DNA of 27,290 nt, from positions 1 through 27,290 of the IMG/VR virus record IMGVR_UViG_3300032116_001099; one strand, given 5' to 3'. Positions within the stretch are counted from its first letter, which is position 1; each line of letters starts with the position of its first letter. A model generated the notes under the pieces. That model was given only the letters and a program-made list of their open reading frames with translations. It did no database searches and was not told where the DNA came from. The translations under genes were made by a program, and so were the position numbers. The DNA comes from a virus. Shown in pieces: positions 21,712 to 27,290 of this stretch.

Positions 21712-21924
21712 GTGGCTTACAGCAGAAAGACGATAGAAAATCAAAGCGATAGGTACATACTTGAACTTAGCGAAGCTAGGGTTTTGTTGTGTACTTATCA
21801 AACGCTGAAAAAAAGCGTGTTGACAAAAGAACGCATCGAATACTTGGAACGCATTTACGGCACTGGCTGTGTGGATCGCATTCGCGGTTACATGAAGAAG
21901 CTACAAACAGGAGAATTGGAATGA
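21712..21924 (+). CDS. Small basic protein of unknown function, GTG start
   Basis: A 70-residue protein if GTG 21712 is the start. It lies 11 bases after the previous stop with a purine-rich AAGGG upstream; the in-frame codon at 21664 is inside the previous gene. The sequence AYSRKTIENQSDRYILELSE continues into two helices ending RIRGYMKKLQTGELE. No motif is recognised. Its stop forms an ATGA overlap with the HNH gene. Confidence 0.5.
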   Translation: MAYSRKTIENQSDRYILELSEARVLLCTYQTLKKSVLTKERIEYLERIYGTGCVDRIRGYMKKLQTGELE

Positions 21925-22421
21925 GCAGGTCTAATTTAACACCTACAGTAGAAGAAATAAAAAAAGTGCTTTGGTATGACAAAGAAAGTGGTTTGTTTTT
22001 AGCTAGATTTGCAGCAAGAAACCACAAGCCTTGGCGACAAATTGGTTCCATTGAAAGCAAAGGTTATTTGCAAATCAAAGTTGGAAAAAATCTTTACATG
22101 GCGCAAAGGCTTGCTTGGAAATATGTCACTGGAGATGATCCCGGCAATTTTCAAATAGATCACATTGATTTAAACAAAACTAACAATTCTTTTTCTAATT
22201 TGCGATTAGTCACAAACAAACAAAATTGTGAAAACAGAAAAATAAATGTTAGAAATAAAACAGGTCATCGCGGTGTTTATATGAAAGGCAAACGGTATGT
22301 AGCTGAAATATGTCACAACTATGTGCGTATAAAAATTGGCAAATACGATACGCTTCAAGAAGCAATTGACGCTGTAACAAACAAAAGAAAGGAATTGTTT
22401 TCTCATGCAGAAAAAAACTAA
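21921..22421 (+). CDS. HNH homing endonuclease with AP2-like domain
   Basis: A protein of about 166 residues starting at ATG 21921 with AGGAG upstream. The N-terminal strand-rich part ends with LAWKYVTGDDPGNFQIDHID, followed by LNKTNNSFSNLRLVTNKQNC, the HNH signature (hID.HiD.n..NN...NLR.vt...N..N). The C-terminal part (NKTGHRGVYMKGKRYVAEIC, then IKIGKYDTLQEAI) resembles an AP2 DNA-binding domain ('GhrGVy...grw.A.i......i.lG.y.t.eeA'). Its base composition is clearly more AT-rich than that of flanking genes. It is probably a mobile element inserted between two small genes. Confidence 0.75.
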   Translation: MSRSNLTPTVEEIKKVLWYDKESGLFLARFAARNHKPWRQIGSIESKGYLQIKVGKNLYMAQRLAWKYVTGDDPGNFQIDHIDLNKTNNSFSNLRLVTNKQNCENRKINVRNKTGHRGVYMKGKRYVAEICHNYVRIKIGKYDTLQEAIDAVTNKRKELFSHAEKN

Positions 22422-22533
22422 TGATCCTTATTGGCCTTGGCCACCACCATCAGGACCAACACCTTGGACGCAAAAGCAGATCAAAGCGTATGCCAAGCAA
22501 CAACGTGAAGAAGCTGGCGAGGCTCCGTTATGA
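22405..22533 (+). CDS. Small Trp/Pro-rich protein
   Basis: A 42-codon gene overlapping the HNH 3' end by 17 bp and the next gene by ATGA (22530-22533). It reads MQKKTNDPYWPWPPPSGPTP and ends in a charged helix (KQIKAYAKQQREEAGEAPL). The Trp/Pro-rich head is notable. Similar very small genes are common in phages but not described. It could be made only by coupling to its neighbours. Confidence 0.5.
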   Translation: MQKKTNDPYWPWPPPSGPTPWTQKQIKAYAKQQREEAGEAPL

Positions 22534-23219
22534 CTCCTTTAATAAAAGAAATGGTCAAGATGGTTTCAGTTGCTGATCTTGACCCTACGCAAATGCAATG
22601 GTTTGATGTGACTGGTGCAATTAAAGAATATATTGGCTATGACCAACGTGATTATTTGTTGCATCCAGCACCTTACAAAAACATGATGTTATGTGGTCGC
22701 ACAGAGCAAGGTGATTTCATGTTGTCAGTTCTTGCAGAAAAAGAAGCCACAATTGTTACGGGTTGGATTATGAAACCAACTGGATATAAAGCCCTTGGTT
22801 CTTTTTTGTTTGCTGAACATGAAGGAGAACCTAAAGTTGGCGAAGTTGATGGGCCAATAGACCCGCAAGATTGTTCAATGATGTGCGCGATTGTGACCAT
22901 GTTTTACGCATCGCTTGACATGAAAGTGCAAGCGTATGTGCCAACACCCCACAAAGCTAACGCAAGTCGAGCCAAACGTGGATTAAAGCCACTATACGAC
23001 TGGCATACAGTTGTAATTGAACCATCTAAGCCAAAGAACGAGCCACAAGGCGGGACACACGCAACTCCGAGAAGACATCAAGTGCGTGGTCATTGGAGAA
23101 CATACAAGTCTGGGAAACGTGGTTGGGTCAAGGAATGCTGGAAAGGTGATGCAAGCAAAGGCGCAGTTTTTAAAGACTACAAAATAAAGGAACAAGATGC
23201 GATATGCCGCCCGAGTTGA
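22530..23219 (+). CDS. Phage protein of unknown function, paralog of the gene at 24980
   Basis: A 229-residue protein. The N-terminus has MQWFDVTGAIKEYIG, and the C-terminus reads GTHATPRRHQVRGHWRTYKS followed by GKRGWVKECWKGDASKGAVF. The same blocks (MKWFDMTGAV; GTHASPRLHDRRGHFRRLAS; VWVKSCKVGDAGRGAIF) are in the gene at 24980-25690. The C-terminal 'RrGHwR...sGk..WVk....Gd...G.v..dY' pattern is one I have seen in many phage accessory proteins of unknown function. No catalytic site is evident. The last residues overlap the start of the next gene by 23 bp. Confidence 0.6.
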   Translation: MTPLIKEMVKMVSVADLDPTQMQWFDVTGAIKEYIGYDQRDYLLHPAPYKNMMLCGRTEQGDFMLSVLAEKEATIVTGWIMKPTGYKALGSFLFAEHEGEPKVGEVDGPIDPQDCSMMCAIVTMFYASLDMKVQAYVPTPHKANASRAKRGLKPLYDWHTVVIEPSKPKNEPQGGTHATPRRHQVRGHWRTYKSGKRGWVKECWKGDASKGAVFKDYKIKEQDAICRPS

Positions 23220-23460
23220 CGCAAACCAGACACAAGTGGTGTCATCACTTAGAGCCGCTGGCGCTTATGTGTGGGTCATTGGCCTACCTGTTGACCTGCT
23301 GGTCGGCTACAACGGCCAGACATACTTGGTTGAAATCAAGGATGGCCCCAAAAAGACTTTGACGAGGCTACAGCAAGACTTTTTCGGGAATTGGATTGGT
23401 GGTAGCTTGCACCGCATTGATGGCCCTGAAGACGCTTTGCGAATGATTGGGGTGCTATGA
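23197..23460 (+). CDS. PD-(D/E)XK nuclease-like protein (VRR-NUC type)
   Basis: An 87-residue protein. The sequence DANQTQVVSSLRAAGAYVWV, then GLPVDLLVGYNGQTYLVEIK and DGPKKTLTRLQQDFFGNW, shows the core of a PD-(D/E)XK nuclease: Asp in PVDLLV, Glu-x-Lys in VEIK, and the following Gln. The family is common in phage nin-like regions and may process recombination intermediates or branched DNA. It overlaps the next gene by 4 bp. Its small size is usual for stand-alone members. Confidence 0.75.
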   Translation: MRYAARVDANQTQVVSSLRAAGAYVWVIGLPVDLLVGYNGQTYLVEIKDGPKKTLTRLQQDFFGNWIGGSLHRIDGPEDALRMIGVL

Positions 23461-23783
23461 CGCCTGACATGAAAAGCCGGGATCAGGAAAAGCTTTACCA
23501 CTCCATCATTGGTCAAATCGCCAAGCAAGCCATGCTGCACGGTAGCCGCTGGACGCAAGAGTCGTGGAAACGATTTCTGATTGACCAGTGGGCACACGAA
23601 AGCGGCGAGATGAAGTCCATCAGCAAGATCATGCCAAGCATTGATGGCGAACGAGTCGTGCAGCTAGGCCATCAAAGCAGACGCTTCACCAAAGAACAAG
23701 CCATCAGCTTTACCGAGTGGCTGATGTATTGGGCAAACACAAACGGGGTGAACATTGATGAAATTCACAGAAACAATCGGTGA
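23457..23783 (+). CDS. ninB: NinB-like recombination protein
   Basis: A 108-residue protein. KSRDQEKLYHSIIGQIAKQA, SRWTQESWKRFLIDQWAHES and SIDGERVVQLGHQSRRFTKE, then a final ISFTEWLMYWANTNGV, match the NinB family closely (conserved 'ddWKr.ll' and 'pslDG.rvvqLg.qSr.ftk.e...lie.i'). In lambda NinB (Orf) assists RecBCD-independent recombination and binds SSB and DNA. The start overlaps the nuclease stop. The gene lies next to a nuclease and a Ref-like protein, as in a nin region. Confidence 0.85.
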   Translation: MTPDMKSRDQEKLYHSIIGQIAKQAMLHGSRWTQESWKRFLIDQWAHESGEMKSISKIMPSIDGERVVQLGHQSRRFTKEQAISFTEWLMYWANTNGVNIDEIHRNNR

Positions 23784-24024
23784 CTTTCACCAAAGAATCG
23801 CCAAAGGTGGAAGAAAGCCGCCGTTGCGTAATTTCCATGAGATATGCGAAATGCTTGGCGTTCCTGAAGTCAATGTCAAGGCTAGGATGGTGCGCAAAGA
23901 CTCTCCAAAGCCATTGGTAATTCACAAATCAAACAGCGCTGGCAAGAACAGTTGGTACAACCCTGTCGAATTCAAAGCTTGGTGGAAGAAAGTGCAAGAT
24001 GAAATTGCAAGAGAAAAAGCATAA
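23758..24024 (+). CDS. Small HTH-like protein of unknown function
   Basis: An 88-residue protein. I take ATG 23758, which lies inside the NinB end. It reads MKFTETIGDFHQRIAKGGRK, then LRNFHEICEMLGVPEVNVKA and SWYNPVEFKAWWKK. The segment 'fheicemlGvpe..vkarm' looks like a helix-turn-helix used by phage accessory proteins ('lG.......l.....rw...g....W....'). It may bind DNA in the same recombination block. The 3' end overlaps the Ref-like gene by 26 bp. Confidence 0.55.
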   Translation: MKFTETIGDFHQRIAKGGRKPPLRNFHEICEMLGVPEVNVKARMVRKDSPKPLVIHKSNSAGKNSWYNPVEFKAWWKKVQDEIAREKA

Positions 24025-24289
24025 GCAAGCAGTTGCAAGCCTTGGCTGTGCGTTATGTCATCACTTGCATGGCGATCACGAACCCGGTCCTGTAGAGCTA
24101 CACCACCTCCGTGCTGGCGGCTGGGGAAAAGGTGACTACAAGACACTTATTCCGTTATGCGTAGACCATCACCGTGGCAATAAGGGTTTTCACGGGCTAG
24201 GCAGTAAAGGCTTTGTTGACTACTATGACATCACTCAGCAAGAACTGCTTGAGTGGACACTAAACAAGATAGGACAAAAACATGATTGA
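23999..24289 (+). CDS. Ref-like / DUF968-like HNH nuclease
   Basis: A 96-residue protein. The block CALCHHLHGDHEPGPVELHH, then LRAGGWGKGDYKTLIPLCVD and HHRGNKGFHGLGSKGF, is the Ref / DUF968 pattern: two Cys (C-x-x-C) followed by 'EaHHl.....G.K.sD...iPlC..HHr..H..g'. Members are RecA-dependent or structure-specific HNH nucleases located in phage recombination regions. The His-His pair and the downstream HH are the likely metal and catalytic residues. It overlaps the gene before and the next one (8 bp). Confidence 0.75.
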   Translation: MKLQEKKHKQAVASLGCALCHHLHGDHEPGPVELHHLRAGGWGKGDYKTLIPLCVDHHRGNKGFHGLGSKGFVDYYDITQQELLEWTLNKIGQKHD

Positions 24290-24476
24290 AGAAATCAGAT
24301 TTAAAGCTGTAGAAGCAAAACAAGGCACTCATGTGCTTGTGCTTCAAGTGCGTCTTTATGAAGTAAGTGGTATGGGCTATACAACGTCTTTGCCAACTTG
24401 GAGGGATGCAACTGTTGAAGATTTACTTCATGTTGCTGAATTTATTAAGCCTTGCAGAGCCTTGGAGTTGACATGA
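24282..24476 (+). CDS. Small protein of unknown function
   Basis: A 64-residue protein starting inside the Ref-like stop. It reads MIEEIRFKAVEAKQGTHVLV and ends EFIKPCRALELT. It looks like a short beta sheet followed by one helix. No motif is recognised. Close packing with both neighbours supports expression. Confidence 0.5.
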   Translation: MIEEIRFKAVEAKQGTHVLVLQVRLYEVSGMGYTTSLPTWRDATVEDLLHVAEFIKPCRALELT

Positions 24477-24727
24477 ACTACGCAGCAATTGCAACGGCTA
24501 TGCAAGCCGAAATTGACAATCCTTTGAAGTTGTATATGCCTAACAGCCCCGGCGCATTTGTTCGGGATAGGCTGTTCAAAGACTGCCATTGGGAAGAAGC
24601 GACTTGGTTCTGGTCGCATTATTGCAGCCGCAGCTTTGGCGACCCCGGATTGGACAATCTTTACGTCCAGCTTGAAGCACTTGCAGCCAAAGAATCAATG
24701 CCCGATTGGGGAACAAGGGGGACATGA
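24473..24727 (+). CDS. Small protein of unknown function
   Basis: An 84-residue protein. ATG 24473 has TTGGAG just upstream and overlaps the previous stop; the in-frame ATG at 24452 is less likely. It reads MNYAAIATAMQAEIDNPLKL, then GAFVRDRLFKDCHWEEATWF, with many aromatic residues. The segment DRLFKDCHWEEATWFWSHY may form a helix-turn-helix. I do not recognise the family. Confidence 0.5.
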   Translation: MNYAAIATAMQAEIDNPLKLYMPNSPGAFVRDRLFKDCHWEEATWFWSHYCSRSFGDPGLDNLYVQLEALAAKESMPDWGTRGT

Positions 24728-24819
24728 TGAGCGAATGCAAGCATCTATGGGAGCCGTTAAACGACATGCCCTTGTACCGATGCGCTCGTTGTGGCGCTTT
24801 TCTTAGGATTATCAAATGA
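24724..24819 (+). CDS. Zinc-ribbon mini-protein
   Basis: A 31-codon gene (MMSECKHLWEPLNDMPLYRC, then ARCGAFLRIIK). Its Cys/His arrangement (C5, H7, then C-x-x-C) fits a small zinc ribbon. Small phage proteins of the type 'C.HvW.......yrC..CGa' are common but not characterised. It overlaps both neighbours by 4 bp. Confidence 0.55.
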   Translation: MMSECKHLWEPLNDMPLYRCARCGAFLRIIK

Positions 24820-24983
24820 ACTGCTGTGATGAATACGGTAACTGTCACCAAGGCAGAGATTGCCCAATACGCAAGCAATTGGAAGAAGAAAAGCCAACTC
24901 CTGCTGATGGGCAATTGGTGTGGGCTGTGGTGGGATTCATTGTCCTGATGCTTGGCCTGATGACATTGAGGAGTTGTTTATGA
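24816..24983 (+). CDS. Cys-rich small membrane protein
   Basis: A 55-codon gene. The N-terminus MNCCDEYGNCHQGRDCPIRK has five Cys, a pattern I have seen in small phage proteins. Residues about 33-50 (VWAVVGFIVLMLGLMTL) form a membrane span. It may be a membrane-anchored zinc or redox protein. It overlaps both neighbours by ATGA. Confidence 0.55.
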   Translation: MNCCDEYGNCHQGRDCPIRKQLEEEKPTPADGQLVWAVVGFIVLMLGLMTLRSCL

Positions 24984-25690
24984 CCACACAACTTGTTCGT
25001 TCGTCCATGAAGCTGATGGCTGACGCTGGAGTCGATATTGTTGACATGAAATGGTTTGACATGACTGGTGCAGTTGGGGATAAGCAAAAAGCCAATCTTG
25101 ATCCGGTGATGACGCATAGACCGCCTTTCGGTAAATGTTTTGTTGCGTGGCAGGGAAAGACAAGTCACCACCCAAGCTACGAGGTTTTGATGCTGGTGGC
25201 GGGAGAAGACCCAGATGAGGGTATTTCTGTGTCCATGTGGAAAGGCCCCTCTGGAACACGCTTGCGCCCTATTCCTGCAATGTTTTACTTCATTGAAGGT
25301 GACGAGATTCGTTATGGTTCTGTAAACGAAGATGAGCCTGTAGACAAAGAACTTGCTGAATTAATGCTGGCGCAGCTTGGAGCTTGGTATAGCGGAATGG
25401 ATCGTCGTATGGAGGCATACATCCCATCAGTGCGCGACACGTTCACCAACCGCCGCAAGATTCAGCAAGGGAAATTGCCAACCTACGACTGGACAACGGT
25501 CTGGATTGAGCCAGCCAAGCCTCGATCAGAGGGCAAGGGGGGCACACACGCATCCCCTCGCTTGCATGACCGCCGTGGTCATTTTCGGAGGCTTGCAAGC
25601 GGAAAAAATGTTTGGGTCAAGTCCTGCAAGGTGGGTGACGCCGGCAGGGGTGCGATATTTCACGACTACGCTATCAAGGAGAAACCATGA
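24980..25690 (+). CDS. Phage protein of unknown function, paralog of the gene at 22530
   Basis: A 236-residue protein with GGAG before ATG 24980; an in-frame upstream codon at 24920 is inside the previous small gene. It shares with the gene at 22530 the MKWFDMTGAV block, the central Leu/Val-rich strands, and the C-terminal GTHASPRLHDRRGHFRRLAS, VWVKSCKVGDAGRGAIF and DYAIKE. The two copies are separated by eight genes. Function is unknown. Divergence is considerable except in the C-terminal module, which is therefore likely to be the active part. Confidence 0.6.
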   Translation: MTTQLVRSSMKLMADAGVDIVDMKWFDMTGAVGDKQKANLDPVMTHRPPFGKCFVAWQGKTSHHPSYEVLMLVAGEDPDEGISVSMWKGPSGTRLRPIPAMFYFIEGDEIRYGSVNEDEPVDKELAELMLAQLGAWYSGMDRRMEAYIPSVRDTFTNRRKIQQGKLPTYDWTTVWIEPAKPRSEGKGGTHASPRLHDRRGHFRRLASGKNVWVKSCKVGDAGRGAIFHDYAIKEKP

Positions 25691-26220
25691 CCAAAGACGA
25701 AGCACTCGACTTGGCGCTGGAGGCGTTGGAATACATCTACGAGGGCGCTAACAATCAAGGGCCGCATACAGGCATTTCATGGCGATGCGTAGCTGTTAAA
25801 GCTGAACCAGCTATCAAGGCAATCAAGCAAGCCCGTGCCCTCGACAAGAAGGCAGAGAACGCCAGAGAGTTGGGGCTGGACTATGAGCCCGCTGATGGCA
25901 CTCAGGTGTCAAAAGTCTGGTGGGATGGCGAGAGGCTGATGGCTAAACCGATTCCTTTTGTGGAATTTTATAAGGCAGCAACCGCAGCACCTGTGCAGGA
26001 GCCTGTGGCGTACATCGAGCACCACAAAGGCGGCGACAACTTGGTGTGGGATGACCCCGGCGGCAAGCGCTCACCTCTCTACACCACCCCACCCGCAGCA
26101 CAGCGGCCTTGGGTTGGGCTGGATTGGAAAGACATGCCGGATATTCGCGCTGGCGACCATGCTTTTTTGGCTGGTGCGCGTTGGGCCGAAGACAAACTCA
26201 AGGATAAGAACGGCGTATAA
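25687..26220 (+). CDS. Conserved phage accessory protein
   Basis: A 177-residue protein beginning MTKDEALDLALEALEYIYEG. It has an N-terminal helix pair ending in AIKQARALDKK, a central PVAYIEHHKGGDNLVWDDPG and the recognisable SPLYTTPPAAQRPWVGLDWK. I recall this architecture in many beta- and gammaproteobacterial phages, never with a function. The N-terminal helix pair and the 'YTTPPAA' linker seem modular. The C-terminus (ARWAEDKLKDKNGV) is helical. Confidence 0.65.
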   Translation: MTKDEALDLALEALEYIYEGANNQGPHTGISWRCVAVKAEPAIKAIKQARALDKKAENARELGLDYEPADGTQVSKVWWDGERLMAKPIPFVEFYKAATAAPVQEPVAYIEHHKGGDNLVWDDPGGKRSPLYTTPPAAQRPWVGLDWKDMPDIRAGDHAFLAGARWAEDKLKDKNGV

Positions 26221-26241
26221 TGAAACACAAGGAGTTTTGTT

Positions 26242-26697
26242 ATGACCATTGAAAAAATGATTTTGGAACACTTGATGTACACGCCACAAGATGGAAAAGT
26301 TTGGTGGATTAAACACCCAAGACGCTCAACAGCCAACGAAACTGAAGCTGGAAATTTACGGCAAGACGGCTACCGAAAGCTCAAGTTTTGCGGCAAACAA
26401 TACTTGGTTCATCGTGTTGCTTGGCTATTGCATCATGGGTCTTGGCCTGTAGGTGATATTGACCACATTGACGGGAACCCATCAAACAACAAACTTGAAA
26501 ATTTACGAGATGTTCCGCACAGCATAAATTTGCAAAACAGAAAAACGGCAACCACAAAAAACAAGACTGGACTTTTGGGTGTTGTGAAGCGCCGGAACAA
26601 ATACGCTGCACACATCCACAAGAACGGCAAACAAATTTATCTTGGTTTGTTTCCAACGGCTGAATTGGCTCATCAAGCCTACAAGGAGAACACATGA
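26242..26697 (+). CDS. HNH homing endonuclease with AP2-like domain, second copy
   Basis: A 151-residue protein with AAGGAG before ATG 26242. LVHRVAWLLHHGSWPVGDID, then HIDGNPSNNKLENLRDVPHS, is the HNH signature, and KNKTGLLGVVKRRNKYAAHI with IYLGLFPTAELAHQAY is the AP2-like DNA-binding part. It resembles the protein at 21921 in layout (HNH then AP2) but differs clearly in sequence, so these are independent insertions or old relatives. It lies between two packed accessory genes. Confidence 0.75.
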   Translation: MTIEKMILEHLMYTPQDGKVWWIKHPRRSTANETEAGNLRQDGYRKLKFCGKQYLVHRVAWLLHHGSWPVGDIDHIDGNPSNNKLENLRDVPHSINLQNRKTATTKNKTGLLGVVKRRNKYAAHIHKNGKQIYLGLFPTAELAHQAYKENT

Positions 26698-26939
26698 GAG
26701 ACACGATAGACATGGCCCGTGAGGCTGGCGCAATTCACTATTGGCATATGTCAAGGCTCAAAGCCTTTGAAGCCCTTGTCCGTGCTGATGAGCGCAAAGC
26801 CATTTATGACCTTGTGATGGAAGCTCCTTTTAAGGAGTTTGACAGGCAAGAAGAAGACTTTGACGGAGAAGCGGCAAACGCCATGAAGGCTATGGCTTTT
26901 TCTCTTACCGCCGCCATCCGAGCAAGGGGAAACACATGA
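26694..26939 (+). CDS. Small conserved phage protein
   Basis: An 81-residue helical protein (MRDTIDMAREAGAIHYWHMS, then FEALVRADERKAIYDLV). Its pattern ('t..ma.eaG......l..le.fa.lvr.dEr.a', ending 'aIRargn') is common among phage proteins of unknown function. It starts inside the HNH stop (ATGA) and ends with an overlap to the next gene. The C-terminal AAIRARGNT is a strong family sign. Confidence 0.6.
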   Translation: MRDTIDMAREAGAIHYWHMSRLKAFEALVRADERKAIYDLVMEAPFKEFDRQEEDFDGEAANAMKAMAFSLTAAIRARGNT

Positions 26940-27271
26940 CACGACAAGAAAATTACGAACAATTGCAGTCAGCCCTGCATCAAGACTTTCTTGCCAAAAA
27001 GCAAGCATGGCTGGAATGGCACACAGCCAACCCAATGGTCTGGAAGATGTTTGAGCAATTTGCCTTTCAAGCCGTCAAGATGAACCGAAAGAAGATTAGC
27101 CATTGGCTCATTATCAATCGTATCCGTTGGGAGACATCCATCATGACCACAGGCAATGAATTTAAGATAAGCAACGACTTCATTGCTTTTTACGCCCGTC
27201 ACTGGAGGGAGAAATACCCGGCATACAAAGACCTGTTCAACATCAAACGCATGATTGGCGAAACACCATGA
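26936..27271 (+). CDS. Conserved phage protein of unknown function
   Basis: A 111-residue protein (ENYEQLQSALHQDFLAKKQA, then MVWKMFEQFAFQAVKMNRKK and INRIRWETSIMTTGNEFKIS). The pattern 'F..fh..np.vw..fe.fa.q........s....i.rIRWe....t....fKi.n....yyaR.w...yP' is known to me from phage genomes without a function. The strong RIRWE and YARHWREKYP segments suggest a nucleic-acid-binding helical protein. It overlaps both neighbours by ATGA. Confidence 0.55.
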   Translation: MTRQENYEQLQSALHQDFLAKKQAWLEWHTANPMVWKMFEQFAFQAVKMNRKKISHWLIINRIRWETSIMTTGNEFKISNDFIAFYARHWREKYPAYKDLFNIKRMIGETP

Positions 27272-27290
27272 TCGTTTTGAGAGAGAAAAA
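27268..27290 (+). CDS. Start of a further gene (truncated by the window end)
   Basis: ATG 27268 overlaps the previous TGA (ATGA), the same junction used throughout this operon, and is followed by seven sense codons (MIVLREK). The frame continues beyond the window. Nothing further can be said. Confidence 0.35.

Overview
The window is a piece of a tailed (siphovirus-type) phage or prophage genome, cut inside a head-tail connector gene at the left end and just after a start codon at the right end. The proteins resemble, from memory only, those of phages of Gram-negative freshwater proteobacteria, with Burkholderiales as the best guess. No integrase, repressor, terminase, capsid, polymerase, tRNA or CRISPR is seen, so lifestyle and host are not settled here.

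Layout. (1) 1-13622, plus strand: connector, head closure, tail terminator, two tandem major tail protein paralogs, two small proteins, a lambda G/GT-type chaperone pair joined by a canonical A_AAA_AAC -1 slippery site, a displaced HK97-gp10-like protein, tape measure, a beta-roll repeat fibre protein, Dit- and hub-like tail tip proteins, a GNAT acetyltransferase, a J-like tip protein and two distal genes. (2) 13763-16221, plus strand: lysis block of small membrane proteins, a holin-like protein and a GH19 endolysin. (3) 16197-19596, minus strand: Endo VII-type HNH nuclease, DUF3310, MazG-like, small unknowns, Gp157-like, SSB-like and two mini-genes. (4) 19703-27290, plus strand: winged-helix protein, a structured RNA element, O-like and P-like replication genes, HNH-AP2 homing endonucleases, and a nin-like block (PD-(D/E)XK nuclease, NinB, Ref-like nuclease) ending in a string of small accessory genes. 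Regions 3 and 4 diverge from a 106-bp spacer at 19597-19702. Most junctions are ATGA or TAATG overlaps, so translation is probably coupled over long operons.

Most interesting signal. At 20291-20394, between the winged-helix gene and the O-like gene, a promoter-like pair (TTTACA, 18 bp, TATAGT) precedes two strong hairpins. The second hairpin is an intrinsic terminator. The two 7-nt apical loops (GGACTAG and CTAGTCC) are exact reverse complements, so the RNA can form a 7-bp kissing-loop interaction. The T tract ends 13 nt before the start codon of the replication gene. This looks like a small RNA or a leader attenuator controlling replication. A simpler terminator lies in the same position before the SSB-like gene of the opposite operon.

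Other notable points are an HNH gene whose C-terminus carries a diverged copy of the end of the neighbouring DUF3310 gene, the doubled major tail gene, a purine-rich triple repeat inside the O-like gene that could be an origin, and several genes of 30-55 codons. All family names come from reading the protein sequences, without database searches.
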